A stretch of 64,000 nt of DNA, from NCBI GenBank assembly GCA_963691755.1, contig OY829366.1:2666001-2730000 (forward strand), read 5' to 3'. This document shows, piece after piece, positions 1-8,918 of this stretch. Source of the DNA: Dinoroseobacter sp013215265 (GTDB lineage: Bacteria; Pseudomonadota; Alphaproteobacteria; Rhodobacterales; Rhodobacteraceae). The position numbers and the translations under genes are program-made. A model generated the notes under the pieces. The model was not told the origin of the DNA and did not search any database. It worked only from the letters and a program-made list of their open reading frames with translations. The number at the start of each line of letters is the position of its first letter. Position 1 is the first letter of the stretch.

Positions 1-439
1 CAGATATCATGTTTTGGAACACGCCAGCGTTCGACCGCGCGGTCTCAAGCAGAAACTCGTCTGGATGCCGACGCAAAATCCCATGAGCCCCCAAGGCTCT
101 GATGGGAAAATCCTTGGTATTGAAGGTCAGAAGCGCGTCGCAGCTTCCAGTGATTGCCGATGCCAAAACATGGAGATCATCCGGATCGGGCAAAAACAGA
201 CCAGTTATCAAATCCGGGTCAGGCTCTACCTCCGATCTTGGGTAGCGCGCGCGAAGCAAAGCGATTTCCGTGTCGTTTTGCGCGGCTTCCACCGGCCCAA
301 GCTTCGAGACCGCCGAGCGCCATTCTGCCAGAATTTTCGGCGACCAGATCGGGGTTACGCCTGCGACGCATACCGCTTCCATGACAAGCTCTCGCGTGAG
401 CATCGGCACAAGAACGCAGGCATCGATCAAAACCCTCAT
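1..439 (-). CDS. PIN domain protein (RSP_2648-like), C-terminus outside window
   Basis: Read from the minus strand: an ATG at 439 opens a frame that runs to base 1 without a stop, so at least 146 residues are visible and the end is cut. The N-terminus MRVLIDACVLV and the later acidic residues fit a PIN-type metal-dependent ribonuclease fold (Asp6, Glu39, Asp87/Asp88 in LPDPDDLH, Asp110 in TFNTKDF). Its ATG overlaps the TGA of the upstream RNA methyltransferase by 4 bases (ATGA), so the two are translationally coupled. In Rhodobacteraceae this pair recurs (RSP_2647/RSP_2648 in Rhodobacter sphaeroides, from memory). No antitoxin gene lies beside it, so a role in RNA processing is as likely as a toxin role. 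Substrate unknown. Confidence 0.8.
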   Translation of the reverse strand, partial: MRVLIDACVLVPMLTRELVMEAVCVAGVTPIWSPKILAEWRSAVSKLGPVEAAQNDTEIALLRARYPRSEVEPDPDLITGLFLPDPDDLHVLASAITGSCDALLTFNTKDFPIRALGAHGILRRHPDEFLLETARSNAGVFQNMIS

Positions 440-1626
440 GGAAGATGGAACGCCAGCGCTTTTAGGTAGCCTGTATCGCTCAGGCTGGGATGAACGGGGT
501 GGTCTGGCCCGGCATGGCCCGTGTAGATCAGCGTTGCATCGCGCCCTGCCCGACCGATGCCACGCAGACATGACCCTCGGAACTTCTCCAGTGTCGCCGC
601 GTGCGAACACGAACACAGCATAAGAAGCCCACCAGATCGAACCAGTGGCGCTGCAAGCCGTGCAACGCGCTCATAGGCACGAAGTCCCGATGTCAAAGCG
701 GATTTTCCGGGCGCAAAGGCGGGCGGATCGCAGATAACAATGTCGAATTTCGCGCCCTCCTCTTTCAAAGCTTCCAAAGCTGCAAAGGCATCTGAACGCC
801 GCGTCTCTAGACGTGCAGATGCATCCATAGCGTCCGCACCTTCCTCGGCCAGCTTTAGCGCAGCCTCCGATCCGTCGACTGCCAGTGCGCTCGAAGCGCC
901 GTGGGCAAGTGCGGCAAGCGAAAACCCACCCACGTGCGAAAAGACATCAAGGACCTGTGCGTCTTTGGCAAAACGCGCAGCGAATGCGTGATTGGGGCGT
1001 TGATCGAAAAAGAGCCCTGTCTTCTGACCTTGCGCGAGATCAGCAATGTACGTTGCGCCATTCATCGGCACCTCAACCCGTTCGGGTGGGGCGCCACATA
1101 AAGAACCAGACGCCTCCTCCAACCCTTCCAACTTCCGGGCGCGACCGGCACCGTTTTTCAGGATGTGCGAAACTCCGGTGACATGCACCAAAGCCGCCGT
1201 CAGCTCGTCCAGCCGGTTTTCAATCCATATCGCATTAGGTTGCACCACAAGCGTGTCCCCAAAGCGATCAACAATCAGCCCCGGCAAGCCATCGCCTTCA
1301 GCATGTATCAATCGGTAAAAGGGCTGATCATAGAAGCGCTTACGCAGATCGTGCGCCGTTTGAATCTTAGCCTGCAGCCACGCGCCATCGATTTGTGTTT
1401 GGGGGTCACGCGACAGCACTCGGGCTGCAATCTTTGCCTGTGGGACAGCAGCGACAACCGCAACTGGACTTCGTCCAGCGTCCTCCAGCACAGCTATTTG
1501 GCCTGGCTCGATCTTGCGTGCGCGGCGATCCCATACAATCTGGTCGCCGTGAACCCAAGGGTATCCTCGCCGCAAAGCGCGCGTATCGGCTTTGGGGGTC
1601 AGTCGTAGAATAGGATAATCACTCAT
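436..1626 (-). CDS. Class I SAM-dependent RNA methyltransferase, RlmI-like (RSP_2647 type)
   Basis: A 396-residue protein with an N-terminal PUA-like RNA-binding part (about residues 1-75), a linker, and a C-terminal Rossmann methyltransferase. Motif I lies in DVFSHVGGFSLAALAHG and the catalytic motif IV is CDPPAF, typical of the RlmI/RlmK group that makes 5-methylcytosine in rRNA. Length matches RlmI (about 396). The exact target base is inferred, not shown. It lies between a small upstream gene and the PIN gene in one minus-strand run. Its ATG sits in the arm of a 12-bp inverted repeat (1624-1656) and no clear Shine-Dalgarno precedes it, so initiation may be weak or structure-controlled. 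Confidence 0.85.
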   Translation of the reverse strand: MSDYPILRLTPKADTRALRRGYPWVHGDQIVWDRRARKIEPGQIAVLEDAGRSPVAVVAAVPQAKIAARVLSRDPQTQIDGAWLQAKIQTAHDLRKRFYDQPFYRLIHAEGDGLPGLIVDRFGDTLVVQPNAIWIENRLDELTAALVHVTGVSHILKNGAGRARKLEGLEEASGSLCGAPPERVEVPMNGATYIADLAQGQKTGLFFDQRPNHAFAARFAKDAQVLDVFSHVGGFSLAALAHGASSALAVDGSEAALKLAEEGADAMDASARLETRRSDAFAALEALKEEGAKFDIVICDPPAFAPGKSALTSGLRAYERVARLAAPLVRSGGLLMLCSCSHAATLEKFRGSCLRGIGRAGRDATLIYTGHAGPDHPVHPSLSDTGYLKALAFHLP

Positions 1627-1656
1627 ACGCCCGGAGCTATCTGTTCCGGGCGTATG
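1624..1656 (-). terminator. 12-bp perfect hairpin covering the methyltransferase start codon
   Basis: CATACGCCCGGA (1624-1635) and TCCGGGCGTATG (1645-1656) are exact inverted repeats with a 9-base loop. It follows the small gene ending at 1669 and could end its transcript, but no T-tract follows on either strand. The ATG of the methyltransferase (1626-1624) is in the distal arm, so in a read-through RNA the start codon would be paired. Confidence 0.6.
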
Positions 1657-1668
1657 GTAAAAGCACTA

Positions 1669-1818
1669 TTACGCGTTTGCGCCGTGTCCTTTAGGGGCGA
1701 AGAGACCGCCAATAAAATTGCGAAGTGCCGCAAACTGCGTGCGAATGGCTTCTGCACGCAGACGGCGTGCTTCAGCTTCAATGGAATTGAAGTCGATTGG
1801 GGTGCGTGGTGCTTGCAT
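1669..1818 (-). CDS. Small conserved-type protein, 49 aa (resembles RSP_7527 family)
   Basis: A short gene with a good ribosome site (AGGAG, 8 bases before the ATG at 1818). The product is 49 residues, mostly one charged amphipathic helix (motif IEAEARRLRAEAIR) followed by a hydrophobic FIGGLF stretch and a basic tail. Small Rhodobacteraceae proteins of this layout are annotated as RSP_7527 family; I make that link from memory and by pattern only. It lies upstream of the RNA methyltransferase on the same strand, 42 bases away, and divergent from edd. Function unknown; the helix plus hydrophobic patch suggests a peripheral membrane or protein-binding peptide. Confidence 0.6.
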   Translation of the reverse strand: MQAPRTPIDFNSIEAEARRLRAEAIRTQFAALRNFIGGLFAPKGHGANA

Positions 1819-1985
1819 GTTACTGCTCCTAAAATGTGCCGCGGGAGGGAGGAAGAACCGCGGTTGCTAAATCTTGATAGACAAATAGGGCAGCCTTCCA
1901 GCTATGAGTATTGCGGAATTGGCATAGCCGTTATGTGGGCCTCCACTGCGCTCAAACTTGGAAAAGGCAAAATGCGGGCTAGAAA

Positions 1986-2013
1986 TGATAGCGCTAACAT
2001 GTTAGCGCTTCGT
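1986..2013. promoter_or_regulatory. LacI-family operator, 20-bp perfect palindrome / two overlapping sites
   Basis: AGCGCTAACATGTTAGCGCT at 1990-2009 is a perfect palindrome. It also splits into two overlapping LacI-type sites, TGATAGCGCTAACA (1986-1999) and TGTTAGCGCTTCGT (2000-2013), each close to the family consensus with a central AGCGCT. It lies 70-97 bases before the edd start and in the divergent region with the small gene at 1818. No LacI-family gene is in this window, so the repressor acts from elsewhere. Control of sugar catabolism is inferred from the edd-eda genes. Confidence 0.75.
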
Positions 2014-2082
2014 CGAACCACCCCAAGCCCATCTTGGGGAAGACCTCGCGTACACATTTAGATGATGACAGGAGCTTGATCG

Positions 2083-3888
2083 TTGAGCCTCCATCCCCGC
2101 CTTGCAGACATCACGAACCGCATCGAAACCCGTTCAGCTCAGATGCGTGACGCCTACATGGAGCGCATGCGAAAGGCCGCTGACGACGGACCTCGCCGCG
2201 CACATTTAACTTGCGGCAATCAGGCTCACGCCTATGCGGCAATGGGCGATGACAAAGATGCGCTCACAGCAGCGCGTGTTCCTAACCTTGGGATTGTGTC
2301 CGCCTATAACGATATGCTGAGCGCTCACCAGCCCTTCAAGACCTACCCAGACAAGATCAAAGAGGCTGTACGCAAGGTTGGCGCAACAGCTCAAGTCGCA
2401 GGTGGAGTGCCCGCGATGTGTGATGGTGTGACGCAAGGCCAGGTGGGAATGGAACTTTCCCTTTTCTCGCGAGACGTGATTGCGATGGCGACGGGCATTT
2501 CGCTGTCTCACAACACATTTGACGCAGCTGTCTATCTGGGCGTCTGCGACAAGATCGTTCCAGGACTGGTGATTTCTGCCGCAACCTTTGGCTTTATTCC
2601 AGGTCTATTTATTCCTGCCGGTCCCATGGTGTCTGGCCTTCCAAATGATCAAAAAGCTAAGGTGCGTCAGCAATTTGCAACCGGTGAAGTGGGGCGCGAC
2701 GCGCTTATGAAGGCCGAAATGGCAAGCTATCACGGCCCAGGCACTTGCACGTTCTATGGGACTGCGAACTCAAACCAGATGCTGATGGAGTTCATGGGCC
2801 TCCACCTGCCGGGAACCTCATTTGTCAATCCAGATACACCGTTGCGCGATGCTCTGACCGAGGCAGCGGCCCAACGCGCAGTCGCAATCACCGGGCTGGG
2901 CAACGATTACCGTCCTATTTGCGACATTCTCGATGCCAAGGCTTTCGTAAACGGCATTGTGGGACTGATGGCAACCGGAGGCTCCACCAACCTGGTAATT
3001 CACTTGCCAGCTATGGCCGCCGCTGCTAGCGTTTTGCTTGAACCACGTGATTTCGCGGAAATCTCTGCAATCACACCGCTTATGGCTAAGGTCTATCCAA
3101 ATGGTTTGGCCGATGTGAACCATTTCCACGCAGCAGGTGGTCTGGGATACGTAATTGGAGAGCTGTTGGAACAAGGTCTCTTGCATCCAGACACCAAAAC
3201 CGTTGCAGGAGAAGGCCTTGCCGATTACACGACAGAACCAAAGTTGATCGATGGTACGCTCAGCTGGCAGTCTGGGCCAACAGAAAGCTTGAACGAAAAA
3301 ATCGTACGGCCAGCGTCCAACCCGTTCCAACCGACAGGCGGTCTGGCAGAACTGAGCGGCAATCTTGGACAAGGCGTCATGAAAGTTTCCGCAGTAGCAC
3401 CTGAGCGTCGCGTCATAGAAGCGCCCGCGCGCGTGTTTGAAGATCAGGCGTCGGTCAAAGAAGCCTTCAAGAATGACGAACTGAACCAGGATGTCGTTGT
3501 CGTCGTGCGCTTCCAGGGACCAAAATCCAACGGGATGCCGGAATTGCACTCGTTGACCCCGGTTCTGGCGGTGCTTCAGGACCGCGGGTTCAAGGTTGCG
3601 CTGGTCACGGATGGGCGCATGTCAGGAGCGTCTGGTAAAGTGCCTTCGGCCATTCACGTTTGTCCGGAGGCCGCACAGGGCGGACCGTTGGCCCATATCG
3701 CAGACGGCGATGTTATCCGCGTTGATGCGGTTGAAGGCGTGCTTGATGTGCTGAGCGAAGGAGCTCTGGATCGGCCTGCGGCAACTCCTGATCTGAGCGA
3801 CAATAATTTCGGGATCGGTCGAGAGATGTTTCAGATCTTCCGCGACCGGGTTGGCCCTGCAGCCAATGGTGCGCGCATCTGCGTTTGA
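2083..3888 (+). CDS. edd: 6-Phosphogluconate dehydratase (Entner-Doudoroff pathway)
   Basis: A 601-residue protein, the usual Edd length, of the IlvD/Edd family of iron-sulfur dehydratases. It turns 6-phosphogluconate into 2-keto-3-deoxy-6-phosphogluconate in the cytoplasm. Visible family segments include VPAMCDGVTQGQ and GTCTFYGTANSNQM, carrying cysteines that bind the 4Fe-4S cluster, and the C-terminal VTDGRMSGASGKVPSA. The start is TTG at 2083, chosen because AGGAG lies 8 bases upstream and the N-terminus (SLHPRLADITNRI) matches the family. eda follows after 25 bases, so both steps are co-transcribed. A LacI-type operator lies about 70 bases upstream. Confidence 0.97.
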   Translation: MSLHPRLADITNRIETRSAQMRDAYMERMRKAADDGPRRAHLTCGNQAHAYAAMGDDKDALTAARVPNLGIVSAYNDMLSAHQPFKTYPDKIKEAVRKVGATAQVAGGVPAMCDGVTQGQVGMELSLFSRDVIAMATGISLSHNTFDAAVYLGVCDKIVPGLVISAATFGFIPGLFIPAGPMVSGLPNDQKAKVRQQFATGEVGRDALMKAEMASYHGPGTCTFYGTANSNQMLMEFMGLHLPGTSFVNPDTPLRDALTEAAAQRAVAITGLGNDYRPICDILDAKAFVNGIVGLMATGGSTNLVIHLPAMAAAASVLLEPRDFAEISAITPLMAKVYPNGLADVNHFHAAGGLGYVIGELLEQGLLHPDTKTVAGEGLADYTTEPKLIDGTLSWQSGPTESLNEKIVRPASNPFQPTGGLAELSGNLGQGVMKVSAVAPERRVIEAPARVFEDQASVKEAFKNDELNQDVVVVVRFQGPKSNGMPELHSLTPVLAVLQDRGFKVALVTDGRMSGASGKVPSAIHVCPEAAQGGPLAHIADGDVIRVDAVEGVLDVLSEGALDRPAATPDLSDNNFGIGREMFQIFRDRVGPAANGARICV

Positions 3889-3913
3889 CCCCATCAAATA
3901 AGGTTTTTTTCAT

Positions 3914-4573
3914 ATGGCATTCTCTGACTCCATCACCCCTGAAGTTGCAAGCAATCGTGCAGCCGAGATTTGCAATCTCGCACCAATCGTTCCGGTGCTG
4001 GTCGTCGAAGACGCCGCTCTGGCACAACCTTTGGCCAAAGCGCTTGTCGCGGGTGGTTTGCCAGCGCTTGAAGTGACCTTGCGCACGCCTGCGGCGCTGG
4101 AGGTCATTTCTGAGATGGCAAAGGTCGAAGGCGGCGTTGTCGGGGCAGGCACTCTCTTGACGCCAGAAGACGTCACCAACGCTGTCGATGCTGGCGCAAC
4201 ATTTGGCGTCTCGCCGGGGGCCACTGACAAGCTTCTCTATGCCGCAGAAGAAGCGGGGCTGCCAATGCTGCCGGGTGCAGCGACCGCAACCGAGGTGATG
4301 GAGCTACTTCAGCGCGGGTATACGGTACAGAAATTCTTCCCGGCAGAAGCCTCCGGTGGTGCGCCAGCATTGAAAGCAATCGGTGCGCCAATCCCGCAGG
4401 TTAAGTTTTGCCCAACAGGCGGCGTTTCTCCCACCAACGCGGCAAGTTACCTCTCCCTTTCAAACGTGTTGTGCGCCGGTGGATCCTGGGTGGCGCCAAA
4501 AGACAAGGTAGATGCCGGCGACTGGGCCGCAATCACCGCACTGGCCAAAGCCGCGTCGGTTCTTTCACGTTAG
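3914..4573 (+). CDS. eda: 2-Dehydro-3-deoxy-phosphogluconate aldolase (KDPG aldolase)
   Basis: A 219-residue class I aldolase that splits KDPG into pyruvate and glyceraldehyde-3-phosphate, the second Entner-Doudoroff step. Family marks are the EVTLRTPAALE segment with its active-site glutamate, GAGTLLTPEDV, and KFFPAEASGG with the Schiff-base lysine, followed by FCPTGGV in the phosphate-binding region. Length and single (beta/alpha)8 domain are normal. It directly follows edd and must share its promoter and operator. It converges on the small minus-strand gene ending at 4577, only 3 bases apart, with no hairpin between. Confidence 0.97.
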   Translation: MAFSDSITPEVASNRAAEICNLAPIVPVLVVEDAALAQPLAKALVAGGLPALEVTLRTPAALEVISEMAKVEGGVVGAGTLLTPEDVTNAVDAGATFGVSPGATDKLLYAAEEAGLPMLPGAATATEVMELLQRGYTVQKFFPAEASGGAPALKAIGAPIPQVKFCPTGGVSPTNAASYLSLSNVLCAGGSWVAPKDKVDAGDWAAITALAKAASVLSR

Positions 4574-4576
4574 AGA

Positions 4577-4876
4577 TCATTCGGCGACGCGCCCCTTGCG
4601 TCCCCCACGCCGTTTCGCTGTGGGTGCCGCAACCAGGGACGCTTTGAGCACTTGTGACATCGGATGGTCCGGCGCGTCCGTTCCATAAACCAAGAGCAGG
4701 CGTTCAACATATGGGCGGGTATCGGTGTCCAAAGGCCAGCCCAGCGCCCAATCCAGAAAAATCGACCGACATTCGTAAATATCAATGCCGTCAATCGTGT
4801 AGGCCTCGCGCATCAGGTTGCGCGGGTCGATTTCTTTCTTTTCGGCCTTAAATGGATCCACAACGCTTTTGGTCAT
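4577..4876 (-). CDS. Conserved-type hypothetical protein, 99 aa
   Basis: I do not recognise this family. The product is a soluble, acidic-to-basic protein of 99 residues from the ATG at 4876 (MTKSVVDPFK); a GTG at 4891 would add five residues but has no ribosome site ahead of it. The middle part IDIYECRSIFLDWALGWPLD is well ordered in appearance and the C-terminus is lysine/arginine rich (KRRGGRKGRVAE), which could contact nucleic acid or be disordered. It lies 33 bases beyond glnE's stop, upstream on the same strand side of eda's convergent end. Codon use matches its neighbours, so it is likely a real core gene. Confidence 0.65.
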   Translation of the reverse strand: MTKSVVDPFKAEKKEIDPRNLMREAYTIDGIDIYECRSIFLDWALGWPLDTDTRPYVERLLLVYGTDAPDHPMSQVLKASLVAAPTAKRRGGRKGRVAE

Positions 4877-4909
4877 GTATGAGCTTCTCACCTCAAGGAA
4901 TTGTAAAAG

Positions 4910-7801
4910 CTAGTCTAATTTACTTTGATAGGCCTCAGCGATGATCTTGGCCGAGGACGCACTGCTTTCAGCAATGCTGGTTTCCAAGGCAACTCGATCC
5001 GCGCCATTCAGAACCTGATACAACAGCTCCAGACCTCCCTGACCGGTCTTATCTATATCGAGCCCCCGTTCTCCTAAAAGACGCGACGCCTGATTTAATG
5101 CATCAAGCATATCGAGACAGCTGGCAAGATGAGCCCGCGCCCTTTCATCTATCAATCCCGACACTTTGGCTGCGTGAAGCTGCGCAAAGGGATCCTGAGA
5201 CGCATCGCCTGCCAATAACGCCCCAACTTGGGCAAGAAGCTCGATATCGGTGATCTTTCCAGGGCCCGCTTTTGCGTCCCAGACCCCGTCGCCGGGCTTT
5301 GCGGCAAAGAGCCGGGTCCGCATATCCACAACATCTTGCAGAATTTTGGGACGGTCCTTCGGCCCTTCCAGTACATCGCGTCGGATAGCTGCGATATCGT
5401 CACCCAAACTTGGATCCGTGGTACAGGCCAAAACCCGCGCCCGGGTCAGCGCCAGATGTTCCCATGTCCACGCGTCGTGACGCTGATAGCTTTCAAAACC
5501 GGGCAATGCAGTCGCAACGGGACCCTGCCTGCCGGACGGGCGCAGACGCATATCGACCTCGTAAGCAATCCCTTCCGACATCGGCGCGCTGAGGGCCGTA
5601 ACCAAGGCTTTGGTGAGGCGCGCGTAATACATGACGCTCGCAAGCGGTCGCGGCCCGTCTGAGGTTTCGACGCCATTGGCATCGTAGATCATGATGAGAT
5701 CCAGATCGGATGTTGCCGCCAGACGCTGAGCCCCGAGCGAACCCAAACCAACAACCGCAGCACCACGCCCAGGCGGCAAACCATGTCTTGATGCGAAATC
5801 TGCAACGACGCAGGGTAAGATCGCTTGTACAACCGCATCTGCAAGTTCGGAGTATTGCCGGGCGGCCTCTGCCCCGGTGATCAGTCCACGCAAATGGTGA
5901 ACCCCGATCCGAAAATGCCATTCCTTACGCCAGCGACGCGCGGCGTCCAGTTGGCGTTCATAGTCGCCGACACCTTGGCCCGCATGATCCAAAACGCTGT
6001 GTAACTGTTTTGCCAATACCTCGGCACCGGGCCAGTCGGCAAAGAAATCCCCACCGATTACGGCATCGAAAACTGCAGAGTTTCGTGAAAGATAGCGTGC
6101 AAGCGCGGGTGCGGTTGCGCAGATATCAACAATCAGATCAATGAGTTGAGAACGCGCCTCAAAGAGCGTGAACAGCTGAACGCCAGCGGGTAGACCTGAA
6201 AGAAATCCATCAAATTGCAGCAATGCCTCCTCTGGATTGCTGGCCCGGTTAAGTTTGGACAAAATCTCAGGCTTCAAACGTTCAAAGATTTCAACGGCTT
6301 TTTGTGATCGCAAAGCAGGGTAACGTCGCCAACCGGCAATAATGTCCTTGCTATAGTTTGAAAGTTCGGGTTCCGGTCTGGTCCTTGGAGAGTTTTCAGG
6401 GGGCGCAAAAAACCGTTCCGTAAGCGAAACTGTCTCACGCAACCGATCCAACAGATCGATCCGGAACCTGTCTACATCGCCTTCGCCCAACAAGTAGGAC
6501 AGGCGCTTTATCCCATCCACATCCGACGGAAGGGTATGGGTCTGAGCGTCCTGGATCATCTGCGTGCCGTGCTCGATGCGACGATGCTGCCAATAAAGAT
6601 GCGCAAGCGCCTCTGCGTCGCCGCGCGGCACCCAGCCTGCGTTTGCCAACGCCCTGAGGCCTTCATCCGTGCGCCTTGTCCGCAGGCTTGGGTCACGCCC
6701 CCCTGAAATCATCTGATGTGTCTGGGTGAAAAACTCGATCTCACGAATGCCTCCTGCCCCAAGCTTTATGTTATGTCCTTCGACCTGCATCTCACCCAAC
6801 AAACCTTTATGGGCCCGAATCCGTTGCCGCATCTCTTCGCTTTCGCGCAAGGCAACAAAATCCAAATGCTTTCGCCAGACAAAAGGGGTCAGGCGATCGA
6901 GATAGGCTTCTCCGGAAGCAATATCCCCGACCGCGGCGCGCGCCTTGATGTGCGCCGCACGCTCCCACCCGCGCCCGATGCTCTCATAATAACGCTCCGC
7001 GGCGTCCATCGCGATGCAAACGGGCGTAACCGACGGGTCCGGACGCAATCGCAGATCTGTTCGAAAAACATATCCATCCCCGGTCATGTCGGACATCAGC
7101 GCCATCAGTCGGCGGGTCAAACTGATGAACGCGGCACGTGCCGTTATAACATCGCGCTTGTCATACCGATCCTGATCAAACAGGCAGATCAGATCGATGT
7201 CTGACGAGTAATTGAGCTCAAACGCGCCCATCTTGCCCATCGCCAAGACGACCATGCCACCTGCAGAAATAACGTCGTCCGCCCCCTGCCCCGGAAGCTT
7301 CCCGCGCGAAATTTCCGCATCGACGAGACCGGTTAAACTGATATCCAACGCCCTATCGGCAAGCTGTGTCAGCGCTTGTGTCGTTTCGGCCCCTGTCCAA
7401 ACGCCACCAAGATCGCAAAGCGCGATCAAAAGGGCAGCACGCCGCTTTGCCTGCCTCAGGATCATCGTGTGCTTTGCGGATGGGGCATCAGAAAGACCAT
7501 CCAGAAGTGCCTGAAATGCTGTTTCAGGTGCTTGCGTCAGCACGTCTTCAAGCCAAGTCGCTTCCCGTCGCATCAACCCGGCGAGATAGGGGCTGGAACT
7601 TGCCGTACCGTGCAGAAGCTCTTTGAGGGCCCCGGATTGCCCCGGCAATCCTGTCAAAACATCGTCCCCGCGCGAGGTTTCAAAAGCGAGCGGATATCGC
7701 GTTATACGGGCAGAAAGCGGGCCTGTCATACTTGAACGGTGAAGCGGTAGCGAACCGGGGTCAACCCGCCTTGCGACCAATTCGTTCGCCTCGTAGGACA
7801 T
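4910..7801 (-). CDS. glnE: Bifunctional glutamine synthetase adenylyltransferase/deadenylylase
   Basis: A 963-residue protein with the two nucleotidyltransferase halves of GlnE, which adds AMP to glutamine synthetase or removes it under control of PII. The first half has GAFELNYSSDIDLI near residues 193-206 (two metal-binding Asp), the second has GSLGAQRLAATSDLDLI near residue 700. This is the normal double arrangement and the length is slightly above usual. The start used is ATG 7801; a second ATG at 7729 (MTGPLSARIT) matches where many homologues seem to begin and would leave 97 instead of 25 bases to the divergent gene. Neither has a clear ribosome site. Confidence 0.96.
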   Translation of the reverse strand: MSYEANELVARRVDPGSLPLHRSSMTGPLSARITRYPLAFETSRGDDVLTGLPGQSGALKELLHGTASSSPYLAGLMRREATWLEDVLTQAPETAFQALLDGLSDAPSAKHTMILRQAKRRAALLIALCDLGGVWTGAETTQALTQLADRALDISLTGLVDAEISRGKLPGQGADDVISAGGMVVLAMGKMGAFELNYSSDIDLICLFDQDRYDKRDVITARAAFISLTRRLMALMSDMTGDGYVFRTDLRLRPDPSVTPVCIAMDAAERYYESIGRGWERAAHIKARAAVGDIASGEAYLDRLTPFVWRKHLDFVALRESEEMRQRIRAHKGLLGEMQVEGHNIKLGAGGIREIEFFTQTHQMISGGRDPSLRTRRTDEGLRALANAGWVPRGDAEALAHLYWQHRRIEHGTQMIQDAQTHTLPSDVDGIKRLSYLLGEGDVDRFRIDLLDRLRETVSLTERFFAPPENSPRTRPEPELSNYSKDIIAGWRRYPALRSQKAVEIFERLKPEILSKLNRASNPEEALLQFDGFLSGLPAGVQLFTLFEARSQLIDLIVDICATAPALARYLSRNSAVFDAVIGGDFFADWPGAEVLAKQLHSVLDHAGQGVGDYERQLDAARRWRKEWHFRIGVHHLRGLITGAEAARQYSELADAVVQAILPCVVADFASRHGLPPGRGAAVVGLGSLGAQRLAATSDLDLIMIYDANGVETSDGPRPLASVMYYARLTKALVTALSAPMSEGIAYEVDMRLRPSGRQGPVATALPGFESYQRHDAWTWEHLALTRARVLACTTDPSLGDDIAAIRRDVLEGPKDRPKILQDVVDMRTRLFAAKPGDGVWDAKAGPGKITDIELLAQVGALLAGDASQDPFAQLHAAKVSGLIDERARAHLASCLDMLDALNQASRLLGERGLDIDKTGQGGLELLYQVLNGADRVALETSIAESSASSAKIIAEAYQSKLD

Positions 7802-7826
7802 GTGGTATCGTCAATGAGGACAAACC

Positions 7827-8297
7827 ATGAGCAAAAGCCGCAAACGCGTTGAAGCCGCCCTAACCGCCGCTGGCATGCCTATTGAGATTCTGGAGATGCA
7901 GGGCGAGACCCGTACGGCGCAACAGGCGGCCGATCAAGTGGGATGCCATTTAGATCAGATCGCGAAATCGATCATCTTCAAAGGCACTAAAAGTGGCGCA
8001 GCCGTTTTGTTTCTTACTGCTGGCGGCAACCAGGTCGACACAGAGCTGGCAGCGAAAGTTTCGGGCGAGTCTTTACAACGTGCTGACGCCAGTTTTGTTC
8101 GGGCAATGACAGGGTTTGCTATCGGGGGCGTGTCGCCCGTTGGCCACCTCAATCCACCCCATTGTTACTTCGACCCACGACTGGCAGACTTTGACCTTGT
8201 CTACGCCGCTGCCGGCACACCACGGCATCTATTTGCCGTTGATCCAAGGTTCCTTCTGCAATTAACAGGCGCGAAATCAGCCCAATTCTGTCGCTAA
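7827..8297 (+). CDS. YbaK/EbsC-type aminoacyl-tRNA deacylase
   Basis: A 156-residue single-domain protein of the YbaK/ProX editing family, which hydrolyses mischarged tRNA (for example Cys-tRNA(Pro)) in trans. Visible features are the QQAADQVGCHLDQIAKSIIF segment with the lysine conserved in the family (IAKSI) and the GFAIGGVSPVGH loop near residue 105, both typical. It is divergent from glnE with only 25 bases between the listed start codons. The exact tRNA substrate cannot be set from sequence; members of this size include YbaK, YeaK and PrdX-like proteins. AT-rich, gene-free DNA follows to 8443. Confidence 0.9.
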   Translation: MSKSRKRVEAALTAAGMPIEILEMQGETRTAQQAADQVGCHLDQIAKSIIFKGTKSGAAVLFLTAGGNQVDTELAAKVSGESLQRADASFVRAMTGFAIGGVSPVGHLNPPHCYFDPRLADFDLVYAAAGTPRHLFAVDPRFLLQLTGAKSAQFCR

Positions 8298-8443
8298 TTT
8301 TTCATTTTTATCGCTTGTTATTAGACGGTTAAGAAAAAAAGTAAAAAAGTTTAACATTACCTCTTGTGTAGAAGCGCCGCCCATCCCATCTCCTTTGATG
8401 TGAAACGAGTAAACATTCACCCTAACGCAATATGGAGTACAAA

Positions 8444-8911
8444 ATGAATATCGCCCATTCCCAGACCGCACCCACTGTTTCGGGCTGGTTTTCCCGAAGC
8501 GAGGCTTGGCTGGATAGCAAGGGCAAAGGCGCATGGATCGCGGCTATGGTCCTGGGCTTTATCTTCTTCTGGCCAATTGGTCTCGCCCTTCTCGCGTACA
8601 TGATTTGGAGCAAACGCATGTCTTCTGGCAACTGTGCCTCCCGCCGCAACTCTCACCGCCGTCGTCACGGATTCAACTCTTCTGGCAACACAGCGTTCGA
8701 TGCCTATAAGGCGGACACGCTGCAGCGACTGCAGGACGAGCAAGATGCCTTTGAAGCCTTTCTAAAGCGTCTGCGTGACGCCAAAGACAAGACAGATTTC
8801 GACCAGTTCATGGACGAACGGTCGCGCAACGCGACTGCGGCGCCTCAGTCAGATGTCCCGGCCACACCGCAAGCCGAAGGATCTGACACCCAATCGCCGC
8901 AGCAAGGCTAA
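8444..8911 (+). CDS. DUF2852 membrane-anchored protein
   Basis: A 155-residue protein of the DUF2852 family, common in alphaproteobacteria and without a known function. It has a hydrophobic hairpin near residues 30-55 (AAMVLGFIFFWPIGLALLAYMI), then a basic linker and a C-terminal coiled-coil-like segment (LQRLQDEQDAFEAFLKRL). The ATG at 8444 is chosen over the in-frame ATG at 8432 because the GGAG at 8434-8437 is then a proper ribosome site. The gene stands alone between AT-rich DNA and a strong double hairpin. It probably sits in the inner membrane with the helix in the cytoplasm. Confidence 0.85.
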   Translation: MNIAHSQTAPTVSGWFSRSEAWLDSKGKGAWIAAMVLGFIFFWPIGLALLAYMIWSKRMSSGNCASRRNSHRRRHGFNSSGNTAFDAYKADTLQRLQDEQDAFEAFLKRLRDAKDKTDFDQFMDERSRNATAAPQSDVPATPQAEGSDTQSPQQG

Positions 8912-8918
8912 CCCCAGC

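Noticed and set aside
1..439. Toxin-antitoxin module based on the PIN domain
   Set aside because: No antitoxin-like small gene adjoins it; it is coupled to an RNA methyltransferase instead.
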